Shown here piece by piece: positions 48,413-59,026 of a stretch of 64,000 nt of DNA. A program made the translations under genes and the position numbers. Source of the stretch: Polytrichum commune (taxonomy: Eukaryota; Streptophyta; Polytrichopsida; Polytrichales; Polytrichaceae). Numbering within the stretch: position 1 is the stretch's first letter; every line of letters starts with the position of its first letter. The stretch spans positions 50,669,554 to 50,733,553 of the forward strand of contig OX485803.1 of NCBI GenBank assembly GCA_950295325.1, read 5' to 3'. The notes below the pieces were generated by a model that made no database searches, was not told the origin of the DNA, and saw nothing but the letters and a program-made list of their open reading frames with translations.

Positions 48413-50254
48413 TAACAGGTTGGAGGTTTGAAACTGGTCCTTCATTTTGCTTCATCTCTAAGAGTATAATTGGTATAATTTTCCTTTTATGACTTCAACA
48501 TAACATATTGTTGTTGAATACCTCCATGTCATATGTGAACCTTGAAGATGGCAAGAACGTTCCTGATGCCTGTAACAGAAGTTGCAACCAGTGACATGCC
48601 TGAGTTATCCAAGCTGCAGTAGAAGCTACTTTTGCAATTGAGATGCGGAAACTATAAGATTTTATTTGACAACAATTATGGAAAATCTTAGCTGAAGGAA
48701 GGAGATAAGTTAAAATTGGGTTAAAATACTCAAAGAAGTAAGAAGAGACCTTGTGACACATAGTGTTGTTGTTAGCAAATCTTACTTCTCTTTGTTAGTA
48801 TTCCAGTACATAATTATGCCGAGATTAATTTTGCATGAACTATCCATCTAGTAACTTGTTTGGTCTTTAACAAGTTATAAATATTTGCTCTGTGACAAGG
48901 ACCTTCTGGAACACAGTAGCAGTAGTCTCCAAGCCAAAGTGAAACTGATGGTCTTCAAACGAGGTTGTTGTATTGTTCAGAATTTAGCTCTTTTAAATGA
49001 CTTGCCTCTGTAATCATGTTGTATGTTTGTATGTTGTATGTAATCATGTTGTATGTATATCAAAAGTCCAAAACTTGCAAGGTACATCCGCAGCTTTCTC
49101 CAGTACGACTAGTAGGCTGCTGAGTACAATTCTTTTCATCTGGAACGATGACAAATGTCAAATGCACTTCTGAATGCCACTGTTTGACTTACCTATCATC
49201 ATGGTGCCAATTTTCATATGTTTCTCATTTATTGGGGTCAACTCACACGGTACAAACATCCAACCAGGTGGTGTGTGCTGGAGTAATTCAAATGCCAAAT
49301 ACTCTGTTGAATAGACTTATGTCAGTATTACCACTTCCAAAAGAACTCTGTTGTTGTACAGTGATCAGACTCCATCATGTTGAAGCACGTCTGTGCTAAA
49401 AGAAATATATATGTCTTCAAGAAAGTCCACACTAATTCTAAGATGAATTTTAGATATTGATCCAGCTGAACATGAAGTTTAGTGTTATATTTGTGTCGAA
49501 GATAACAAACTAACTGGATTTTACAAAAGAAACTTGTCATGAGTCTTACTTGTAGGTCACATTACTGAATCTGCTACTGTTGATCACAAGGAGTGATATT
49601 GACATGGAAGATCGACAAAACATGTTGGTTGTTGAGAGGACTACTATGATGTGAAGATGATAACCTTTACACAAAGGCAAACAATCGAGTACATTTGGGG
49701 CAAAGTCCAGAATATATAATTGTTTATAGAATCTAATACAGAATGATCGGATATGCCATTGTGACATAGCAACATAGAAATGGAACTTAAGGTTTCCTGC
49801 TAGACCCAGTTGGATGCAACAGCTAGAGGATATTCTGCACAAGCTGCGAAGGGGGTCATCATCTTGCACACAAAATTACCCATTCAAGGACTTGTCTAAC
49901 CTAAACAAGCTCAAATTCTATCAACTCTAATCCTTTTTTACAACCTACAGAGACTTCAAGTCAACATTGTACATATGTGCATATACTTTACCTTCATTTG
50001 TAGTACTGTGCAACTGGATAAAGGAGTAGAGCACACAAAGTGACGCAGAAGTTTTGGGTCGCTGGGACATTCAATCTATAACAAATTTAAAAGTACCATT
50101 CCAAGGCAGCACTCTCTGATCATCCATAAATTTCCATCACTTGTGGTGAATGCTTTTATTGGATTGTTGACCGGAGGAATCATCAGCACTACATGGCTTG
50201 CAGATAAAATATACTAGTTTTGCTTGTTTAGTATTTTCCTTAATCATACACCTG
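48413..50254. other. Gene-free stretch
   Basis: It includes the 3' flank of the phosphoesterase gene. A short duplicated 'gtaatcatgttgtatgt' pair lies at 49,011-49,056. No coding signal recognised. Confidence 0.4.
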
Positions 50255-50600
50255 TAGTATTTGAGTGGTGTGTGGTTAGGCGTGGATCTAAGAATGGGCA
50301 CAAAAACAACATCATGTGCTTATAAAAGATTGGACTATGTGCTAAAAAACTGTTAATTATTCTAGGTTTGATAGTCAACATAATTGGGGAATCTAAATGA
50401 TCATGTAATGAGCTCAAGAATCTTCACTTTGATAATGAATAAGATATTCATATGAGCTCCAAAAATAATAAGAAAATGGTACGGACATGATTTAGAATTC
50501 ACAATCATCTTGAATCAATTGCGTGTCCGGCATCGCACAAGAAGTGGGTGCAGAGCTAAAAGCGTCTATTCAAAGCCCGCCTATCGTAGGAGGAGTACTT
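50255..50600 (+). mobile_element. Family F element, intergenic
   Basis: It contains 'tatttgagtggtgtgtggtt', 'agattggactatgtgctaaa' and 'gtcaacataattggggaatc'. The last string is the uninterrupted counterpart of the site where another copy (55,500) carries a nested insertion. Confidence 0.85.
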
Positions 50601-51666
50601 GATCACAGGAAGCTGCCTCACATCAAATCATATTGCACCTAGCCAAATTGCAGGCAGGAATTGGTCGTGAGTGATCTTGACAGAGAGAGCTGCAGTGTGG
50701 ACACTAGCTACTGGTGGGCTCATCGTTGATCATGCCACGCACGTCTTCACGTAGTACTTGTGATAACATCAACGAAGTTACATCACTTGTTCTTTCATGT
50801 ATTGAAGCAGTCGTCGAATCTCATGACTTTATAGCGCAGTGGTACTATTATACTCCGGGTGGCAATCCTGATCATTTTAAGATCAGGGCTTAATTCTAGG
50901 GTTTAGGGTTTAAGGTTTGGACCTATACTCGTTATAAATCACTTCTTCTGCATCTAATGAATTGGTTTGGTTTGGTTTGGTTACACACGCCGGAGGAGCA
51001 ACATGATGCTGTGGAAGAGAGAAGGCACTGAGAGGTATCCCATTGATAGATTCCTTTTGTGTCTGAATTAGAACAACTGGTCTCACTACTGGAATCCAGT
51101 GGAGCTAATGTCATATTCGTTTTTCAGCTTTGTGACATTCTTAGTTTCCACTGAGAGAAATTGTCATATTTGTGACATTATTGTGTGTTCATAAGTTGAT
51201 ATAAACGCAGTCAAAACGCATTAGTGTTTATACTTTCAGATCTACTTAATTAGCATATATGAGAAGACTAGGGGTCACCATCCAGACACCTTAGGTACAT
51301 ATTTATAAATGCTCAAAGGAATTTATAGTCTCTATAAATGCTTAGAGGCGATACCTAGTGTATGTGGTTAAAAAAAAGTGTCTTACCAGCTCCAAACCAG
51401 GTTGTAAAGAAGGGTGCTACAGTGGCACTATATATACATGGGTACTCGACATGACATTTGCAGACGAAGAAGTATTGATGCGAAGACATGTCGATCAAAA
51501 GTACTACTTCATGAGCTGCAACAATTTAGTATGCTTGAAATTTACATATATTTGTAAAAGAAGTTTGAAGTTTGGGCAAAAACCTTGGCTGAGGGAGATG
51601 GCAGCAGCTTGCCATAAACTCCTCAACATGAGTTGGAATGAGTGGCATCATCGATTTTGTGTGAGG
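50601..51666. other. Upstream region of the lipase gene
   Basis: No gene recognised. The frame upstream of 51,667 stays open on the plus strand from 51,358 but shows no family similarity before about codon 140, so I treat it as leader or promoter. A telomere-like 'tagggtttagggttta' pair occurs at 50,896. Confidence 0.4.
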
Positions 51667-52032
51667 ATGAGAAGTAGGAGGATCATCACGTTGAGTAGTA
51701 CTTTAGTCATGTACCCGATCATCTCGATGGTGCTGTGGGATTGTAGAATGGGCATAACTTCTGTCGAGGCCAGTCATGCTGCTGCTGATGAATTTGGAGT
51801 GATCCAAAGAGCAGGCAGTAGTAGAAGATTTCTCTCTGCAAGCAGTTACAGTGCTGGACTTTGTAAAAGCATAATCCAAGTGGCCGGCTATCCATGCGAG
51901 GAAATCAAGGTAACCGCAATATGCTTGATGACTACTTTCCATACAGACAATTATAATTGGACAGACGTAGTACCACCCTTATAAATTACATCAGACGACT
52001 TAATATATAGTTCATGTGTGATGCTCAAAAAA

Positions 52033-52052
52033 TGATGATGATGATGATGATG
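52033..52052. repeat. (ATG)n microsatellite
   Basis: About six ATG/GAT units just before the acceptor of the second lipase exon. Confidence 0.85.
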
Positions 52053-52269
52053 TTTGTGCAGGTAGAAACATTTGATGGGTTCTTACTGGGGATGCAACAC
52101 ATTGCGTATGGATCTACACATGCAACCAATTCAACAGCACCTCGACCCCCTGTGTTCCTTCAACATGGCCTAATCCAGGTGCGTAGAGACTCCATCTCTG
52201 TTAATAGCTACATTATTTGGATTTACATTTCTGGATGATATATACCTGTAAATGATGATTATCAGTAGT

Positions 52270-52510
52270 AATCGTAGCGGTGTTCGGGGGGACCTTGGTC
52301 AGAATCGATTGGTTGAGATCCAAGTGTCTCCAAGTCCAACCGGTTACATGTTGATATCTTTCGGTTTTCTTTTGTGAATTGAAGGTATATTCCATTGATT
52401 CTTTTGCAATGATCGGCGATTTGCCAAAAAGTCCTGAACTTGAACCAGTTATCTCTCAAACTCAAACAGCCCATTTGTAACTAGCGGTGGGATCCGCCCA
52501 ATTCGTAGAG
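52270..52510 (+). repeat. CCGGTT-rich dispersed repeat, copy 3, lipase intron
   Basis: It aligns with 26,200-26,430 ('tccaaccggttacatgttga', 'atgatcggcgatttg', 'catttgtaacta'). Confidence 0.65.
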
Positions 52511-53394
52511 TTGTAGAGCAACTAATTCTGCCACATGCTCGACATATATGCGTGTGGGTTTTTTGTTGGAACTTGTGGGATGTGATGTTAACATTCTTAA
52601 GTAGCTTAAGGTCAACACACCTAACACTGACAGAATAAGCGCTGACCATAGTTTCTATTTATCTAAATTTCTGAAAATATATGTATTCTTGTTTGCAAGA
52701 TCAAGAGGACCCAAACAACACATTGTTTGGATATTATATGCAAAGTTGTAATGGTTAACGTTGCATTCGTAGGCGACCTAAAATCAACATGTAGATATCA
52801 GATGTTCAAGGGGTGTATATCCTCGTATCAATATGTACCTATTGTGTAAAATTCGAGGTGTTGGTTTTGGATATACATATTTTATTCAACTTCCAATGCA
52901 AATGAAATAATATTTTAGGTAATCCCGATATCCGACGAATGATTCTATCCAGGACGCACTTCTTCAAGTGACTCTTGGTAGATGGAACATATCTTAAAGA
53001 CATGCAAGGAGGATTTAGAGCTAACATAGGATCTTGTAAAACATGATTAAATTCTGCAAGTCTAATGTGCAACAGGGAAAAAGTAAAAAGTAAAAACATA
53101 AAATAAGGTTAAATCACAATGTCAAATGCCCTTGTAAGGTTCTATCACTATATTTGTTAATTAGAGACTTTGGAAAGTCTCAAAATAAATGCAAATAATT
53201 TAATATCTAGTTCAATTTCTTATTATGATGACATGTATTTGTGCCAAATTGGTTAGTGCCGCCCATGCAAATCACTTTATTAAGTCACATTGAATATATT
53301 TTTGTGTTTTTCTTGTTCTTTATTTGAAAAACTACGTCCTTCAATAATCTCAAAATCATGAAAAAGTCTCCGATTACTGAATATAATGATACAT

Positions 53395-53690
53395 GTGTTT
53401 AGAAGAGATTGGACTACGCGCTCAACATTTCGTAACCATTCTAAGCTTAATAGTGAATATAATTGGCAGGGGATCCATATGATGATTTACTAATGCAAAG
53501 GGAACTTCACTTTGAGAATGAATAAGATACTCAAATGAGTTCCAAAATCACAGAGAAAATGGGTACGGGTGCGATTTGAGATTGCTAATCATCTTGCACT
53601 AATTGTGTGTTTCAAACCCTCTGAGAGGTGGGTGCATAAGTAAATTCGATGTCCATTTAAGTCCCACTTACCTTACCACAAAATTATGTA
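53395..53690 (+). mobile_element. Family F element beside the inverted lipase exon
   Basis: It contains 'agagattggactacgcgctc', 'gtgaatataattggcagggg', 'gagaatgaataagat' and 'cttgcactaattgtgtgttt'. Its right end is about 35 bp from the donor side of the inverted exon. Confidence 0.8.
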
Positions 53691-53724
53691 GTAGGAAGTG
53701 AAGAGCAGGTTAATGGGTATGTAC

Positions 53725-53865
53725 CCAATTAGAGGATGAGAGAGATGTGTGGCCATGACTCCAACGGGTGCATCGCATATTGCCAATCCAGACATCAAAA
53801 CCTTGATCCGCTAGCATGTATGCAAGTGATTGATCCAGAGGGTTCAGTACCCAGTCGTCTCCCCC
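53725..53865 (-). pseudogene. Inverted lipase exon
   Basis: On the minus strand a 141-bp (47-codon) open exon is bounded by an acceptor (GGTAATGCAG) and a donor (GTACAT). It encodes GGDDWVLNPLDQSLAYMLAD then 'QGFDVWIGNMRCTRWSHGHT', the block that follows 'LQHGLIQ' in plant acid lipases. Phase 0 at both ends matches the preceding plus-strand exon at 52,178. No stop or frameshift is present. The next exon of the family (FWDWSWDEL to GHSQ) is absent downstream on this strand. It is either an inversion within the surrounding lipase gene or a fragment of another lipase gene. Confidence 0.85.
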
Positions 53866-55499
53866 CTGCATTACCATGATCATCTTATCACAACATTCAT
53901 AGCATTATTCAGTTGCTATTGGCCATTCCAATGTTTAATGAAAATGCAGCACCCAAGTTTATCAAACTGAATCTTAAATGGCAGTGTTGGTAAAAAAATA
54001 ACCAAATAACCATGGTATAGTTTCTGATAGTATCGCACTTATTCCCAGCCCCACCCACTCTCTATACTCAGCTAGATAATGTTATTTTTTCATTTTTATT
54101 TTCCATTGCCGAAAAACATACTAAGACTATTGAGTGCACATGGTGGAATCATATTACCCCAAGAGTGAGACTCCTAAGTATGATTCACTAAACAATATTA
54201 ACTCTCAAACATGTGTGACTACATTCTCTTTCCATACTAGCTTTGAAAATAAAATTTCAAGATTCAAGGTCTATGAGCACTTGCATGGAATGCCAAGCAT
54301 AATCAAAGTGGCAAGCTCTCATTAGTTGACACCTAATTGTTGATGCCTATCTTTGGGCATAAATTCCATGGATTCTTTCATTTGAGATTGTGAGGGAGGA
54401 CATAGTAAGAATTAAGCTAAAATCAAACTCAAGTAATATAATGTTTGAAGATGGAACTCGATAATGAAACACGAAGTTGGTATTACAATAGATTGTTACA
54501 AAAAGCCCAATAGAATTTATTGATTTTGCCATTTCTGGATCAAACAGGGAACAATCATGGCCCTGGCAGCGATGTCAGTGGCTGAAACCAAAATGTCGGA
54601 CATCGTGAAAGCGTTTGTTCTCTTGGCCCCAATTGCATACATGGAACATATTCAGTCGCCATTTCTGACTGTTTGTGCTGACATCATGCTCGATGTGGTA
54701 ATTAACCCATTCTTACATCATGTTGAAATCCTATTATAGAAAACTTTCTGGTCAGGTATACTTGTGTGCTTGATCTGAAGCTGGCGTATTCATTGATGCA
54801 TGGTAAAATCAATGATCTCAATTTAGCCATGTGCAGATTACATTGCCATGTCTAATATTTGTTAATTATAGCAGACTTCAAAATTTAGATGCTATCCCTC
54901 TTAGTGGTTGAACTGGTTTAATTTGTCACAGATTGTTGGGTGGTTCGGTACAAGAGAATTCACCCTATACAAGTGCGTTCCCCCTCATTGCCTTGTGAAT
55001 CTGATCAATTCAAAGCTACTTTTGTAACTACAATGTCTTCAAATTTAGTGCAGAGCAACAAACTTGTAAATTATTCTGCCACTGAGGATGCAACTCATCA
55101 CATATTTGCAAAGGGTGGTGTATTTATGTGTTTGTTATAACTCTTAAAATTTTATGTAGTGATCTATGACGTAATTACCTAACAAATATCTTTGAAGAAA
55201 ATAAGAAAACTGTGTAATTATTATGACTTGTCTAAGGAGTTTATGATGTTATTTTGACATTTTATTGTTTGTACATGATAAATTTTCCTCCGGAAATTTT
55301 TATTAAACAACTCAAATAATCCACAAATTTGGTGATTGCACAACCAGTGAGGTGGGCGCAAAGCTTCTGGAGAGGGCATGCGGAGACCCAAACGTGGTTT
55401 GTGAGAGTCTGATAGATGCAGCTGCAGGTAATAAGAAATTATCCTTCACAGGAATTTGAGCTGCTTGCATCCTAAGATAGACATGCATACTTCCTTATA

Positions 55500-56345
55500 A
55501 TTTGGACACCTATATTTGAGTGGTGGATCTTAAGAGCGGACACCAAAATTACATGTGTTTAAAGGGCATTGGACTACGTGCTTAAAATATACTAACTATT
55601 ATGGACTCAATAGTCAACATAATTGCCCAGGGAGTGCACTGTTCAAGTACTGTATTTATACACGTGGGTGCACAAAAGGGGTATTATTTAAAACAAGCAT
55701 GTACAAAATGTACGTACAAGAGACATATTGCTATTAAGCAAGAAGTAGATATACATGAGGCTATAGAAAAATATATGTAAAGTACGCATTTACGCATTTA
55801 CGCGTTCAAGTCAGACCTGGACCAAGAATCATGTGTTTTTTCATCCACTAAGTAACGATTTTATAACTAAAAATCCATGATTTGATATTATACATATAAT
55901 AGGGCCATATTTTTGCATTTCCAAACATTTGTACACATGTTATATACAATTTCTGTATTTTTTTTGGACCCTTGTGTACGTATGGAAATGTATTTTGAAG
56001 CAATGAGATTTGTAAGTATATTGCTTGATTTTAGCAAAAATAAAATGTATACAGGGGTATTTTAATAAGGGGCATGCACGCACGTGATGCTTGGTTTTAA
56101 TGAATAGTGCACTCCCTGAGCATAATTGGGGAGACCTGTTTGACCACTTTTAATGAGCATGAGAATCGTCGCTTTGAAAATGAATAAGATGTTCATCTCT
56201 GCTCCAAAAATTATTAGGAAAATGACTATGGGCACAATTTGGATGTGCTAATCATCTCGCATGAATTGCATGTTTCATATCTTACTAGAAGTGGGTCGAA
56301 AAAGGAGAGTGTCCAAATTAGGCACATCTACATTAATTCAAAACT
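55500..56345 (+). mobile_element. Family F element split by a nested insertion
   Basis: The left half, 55,500-55,625, has 'cacctatatttgagtggtgg' and 'gactcaatagtcaacataat'. The right half, 56,121-56,345, has 'gagcatgagaatcgtcgctt' and 'catctcgcatgaattgcatg'. Joined, they match the uninterrupted copy at 50,255-50,600. Confidence 0.85.
55626..56120. mobile_element. Nested hAT-like MITE with 8-bp target-site duplication
   Basis: The 495-bp insertion has ends CCCAGGGAGTGCACTGTTCA and TGAATAGTGCACTCCCTGAG, which are inverted repeats with two mismatches in 20. It is flanked by the direct repeat CATAATTG (55,618-55,625 and 56,121-56,128). An 8-bp duplication with CAGGG-type ends fits the hAT superfamily. 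No transposase is encoded. Confidence 0.9.
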
Positions 56346-57550
56346 GATTAAATTCTTCCAAACCAGTCTCACCTGCATTGGTTGCATTCGATTAACATTT
56401 CAATCTCACGGGCATCAACATTTGATCTGCAGGAAATAATTGCTGTTTCAATAAATCCCGAGTCTATTATTACCTACAGTGGGAGCCGCAATCCACGTCC
56501 ACCAAGAATTTGGCACATCTTGCACAAAGTAAGAATTTGATGAGACTCTATGTCCTTACTGTACCCATAATGGAAGAGAACAGCTGGATCTTGGCAATTA
56601 ATCTAATAATCTCACCGGGGTCTCACCTTTCTTCACATGCAAAGTTGACATGCAGATCACCTTCGGAGTTGATGGACCCAGGGGTGATGAGCCAAGAGTT
56701 CAGGGTTTGGTGTAGTGATTTAGCCGGGGATTTAGGGTTTAGGGTTTAATGCATTGTCCAAAGGCATTCGAATCCACAACTTCCAGGGGTTCACTCCTGC
56801 ACACTCCTATTAAATGTCTCAAAGCAAATATATAAAATATCTATCATTTTTTAGGGTACCTGTTGGAAACTCATTTTTGAAAACACGATGCTATATTTGT
56901 AGAAAGTCCTTCAAACACATAGAATATTCTATGAATATATGCATTACTTCGTAGCCTCTGAAAATGCCCGTTTATTTTAGGTGCCCACTCACATTAAAAG
57001 GGAGTGACCCCCAGGCCAGAACTACATGTGAATAGTAGATGATTATATGGCTTTGTGCAGCTTAGAAGCATCTAGTGTGTTATTCTCTGGTAACAATCAC
57101 GTCATTGACAACCATAACAGAGGCTATAGATTACTTCTTTCTAGCACATGATTGAGATTTTTTGTTGTTGCATATTGATCATACATCCAAACAGCTAACT
57201 TTCGGATTGTCCTGATGATCATTACAGTGATACGAACGGGCAAATTTTCAAGGTACGACTATGGCTTGGCTGGAAACCTCGCAAACTACAGACAACTGAC
57301 CCCTCCAGCATATGCACTCGCCAACATCCCTGCATCAACAAGAGTGCTACTAATTTCCGGAGGACATGACGTCTTTGCAGATTCGAAGGACGTGGCAAGG
57401 CTGGTGGAGGAAATGCCATGTCCAGTGCAAACCCTCAACCTTCCGAACTATGGCCATGCCGATTTTGTGATTGGCACAAGAGCCAACGTGGACGTCTACA
57501 TGCCCATCATTGCATACCTCCAATCTCTCATGCAATCGACAAATCCCTAG

Positions 57551-58985
57551 TCGATTGACCTGATTGAGAAGGTTTCACTTTCCAATGCCTTATGTTGTCC
57601 ATTGAAGTGTTAAATTGGCAAATCCATGGCCTTGTCTTTGTTTATGGAGTCTCCACCTTCTTATTTAAGTCACTTTGTGAGCAAGGTGCACACAGGTCAT
57701 GTTATGCCTCCACGTGGTTTATATTTTTTAGGTGATCATTTAACATTATATGCAAGCTTCGTGTAACAATGCACGCTTAATTTTGGGTGTCCACAATAGG
57801 TCACAAACTGAAATAATTGCACCTATGTTAGCATTTTTTAGTAACTTGTGAATAGTTTCCATCTTTGATTCCACATTATGCCCAGAAGTCCAAACGGCTA
57901 TCAGACTTGCTGATGATTAATTCCATAATGTGACTAGTTGTGGGGTATTGTTAGATTACTTGTCAGCTCCAGTTGGGTAATTCAAGGATATTTGACTATA
58001 TGATCACCTACTTTTCTTCAAATTCAAAAATTAATAGGAAGCATTGATGAGAAATCGATTGTTGAATTTTTGATTTGCTATATAGAAAAGATGAACCGTG
58101 TGAACTTTGAAGCATATAAAGCTACAGTTGTGTCGATGATGAGGGATATGTCGATGTGGAGTTGAGGAATCATGAGAGCAGGCATGTGGGTTGCATGTAA
58201 CATTGAACATAGCTTCATTCTAGGGTTGTAACCATTTGTTAGTGGTCAGTAATTCACTACATGCCCATATGGGCAATCATAACTTAATACATCAAGGACT
58301 GCACTTGTTGAAGGAAAGCATCTTGCATAATCCAATGACTTTATTCTCAGCAAAAGCTCTGGAATCTATATCCCAAGTAAATGTGGTAGCGTGCGGGTCT
58401 CCAAAGTCCTAACAAAGGGCTCAATGGTGGCTACATGTATACAAGTAAATCTTAGTAGTTATTTATTACCGGTGACCAATATGAGAAATGCTCTTGGAAT
58501 GTTTCTTTCTAAAAGGCATATGTCAATGATTGTAACTTTTAAGTTGTGTGCTAATGTTTATTGGCTCGTTAGGAGCCATTTTTCACCTAGAGTCCAACCT
58601 ACTGAAAGACATGCCAAAGAGGGGATGTGGTATACAAGGGCAATAAACCATGTGATCTGAAATCTAGTCTTACATTTTTTGCTCCAAACAATTTAAAATT
58701 CAGCCATAAACTCCATAAAAGGTTAATATATAGATTTAGCCTTTCTTGCAAGATGATAGATGTCTTCAAGGTTTTGGGATTGCAGGGTTGGATATTGGCA
58801 TCTTTACGATGGATACTCCTCACATTAGCTAATTCAATAATGTATGACACTAAAAAGGAAAAAAATTGGAAAGCCCCATGATCTTCATACTCTTAAACCG
58901 ATAGAATGTAGGTGCAGGTCATGTATGTGGAATGGATTGGAATTTGGGACTCACATATATGCGACAATTTGAAAAAAGAAGAAGT

Positions 58986-59026
<41 letters not shown>

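Larger units (their letters stand above)
51667..57550 (+). pseudogene. Acid (gastric-type) lipase gene, rearranged: one exon inverted, one missing
   Basis: Plant LIP1/triacylglycerol-lipase-2 type alpha/beta hydrolase. Plus-strand exons: 51,667-51,909 (MRSRRI... signal-like start, then 'GLCKSIIQVAGYPCEE'); 52,062-52,178 ('VETFDGFLLGMQ', 'VFLQHGLIQ'); 54,548-54,697 ('GTIMALAAMS...'); 54,932-54,972; 55,348-55,427; 56,433-56,528 ('STKNLAHLAQ'); 57,228-57,550 (catalytic Asp in LLISGGHDVF, His in NYGHADFV, then stop). Every adjacent pair from 54,548 onward joins in phase. After 'LQHGLIQ' the family continues with GGD.W.LN, FWDWSWDEL and GHSQ. The first block is at 53,725-53,865 on the opposite strand, and the second, with the nucleophile Ser, is not found on either strand. 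Skipping from 52,178 to 54,548 keeps frame but loses about 80 residues and the catalytic Ser. An inactive product or an assembly error are the alternatives. Confidence 0.8.

Noticed and set aside
51358-51984. 208-codon plus-strand frame as a stand-alone gene
   Set aside because: Its last third is the first lipase exon read into the intron. It opens on GTG, not ATG, and the part before about 51,667 has no family similarity.
53893-53937. 'GHSN' motif on the plus strand as the missing lipase nucleophile exon
   Set aside because: The frame has a stop just upstream (TAG) and a TAA just after. The Q of GHSQ and the FWDWSWDEL block are absent, and there is no suitable donor.
56736-56758. Interstitial telomere repeat
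   Set aside because: Only two to three TTTAGGG-like units occur here and about two at 50,896. This is too short to mean a telomere or fusion point.
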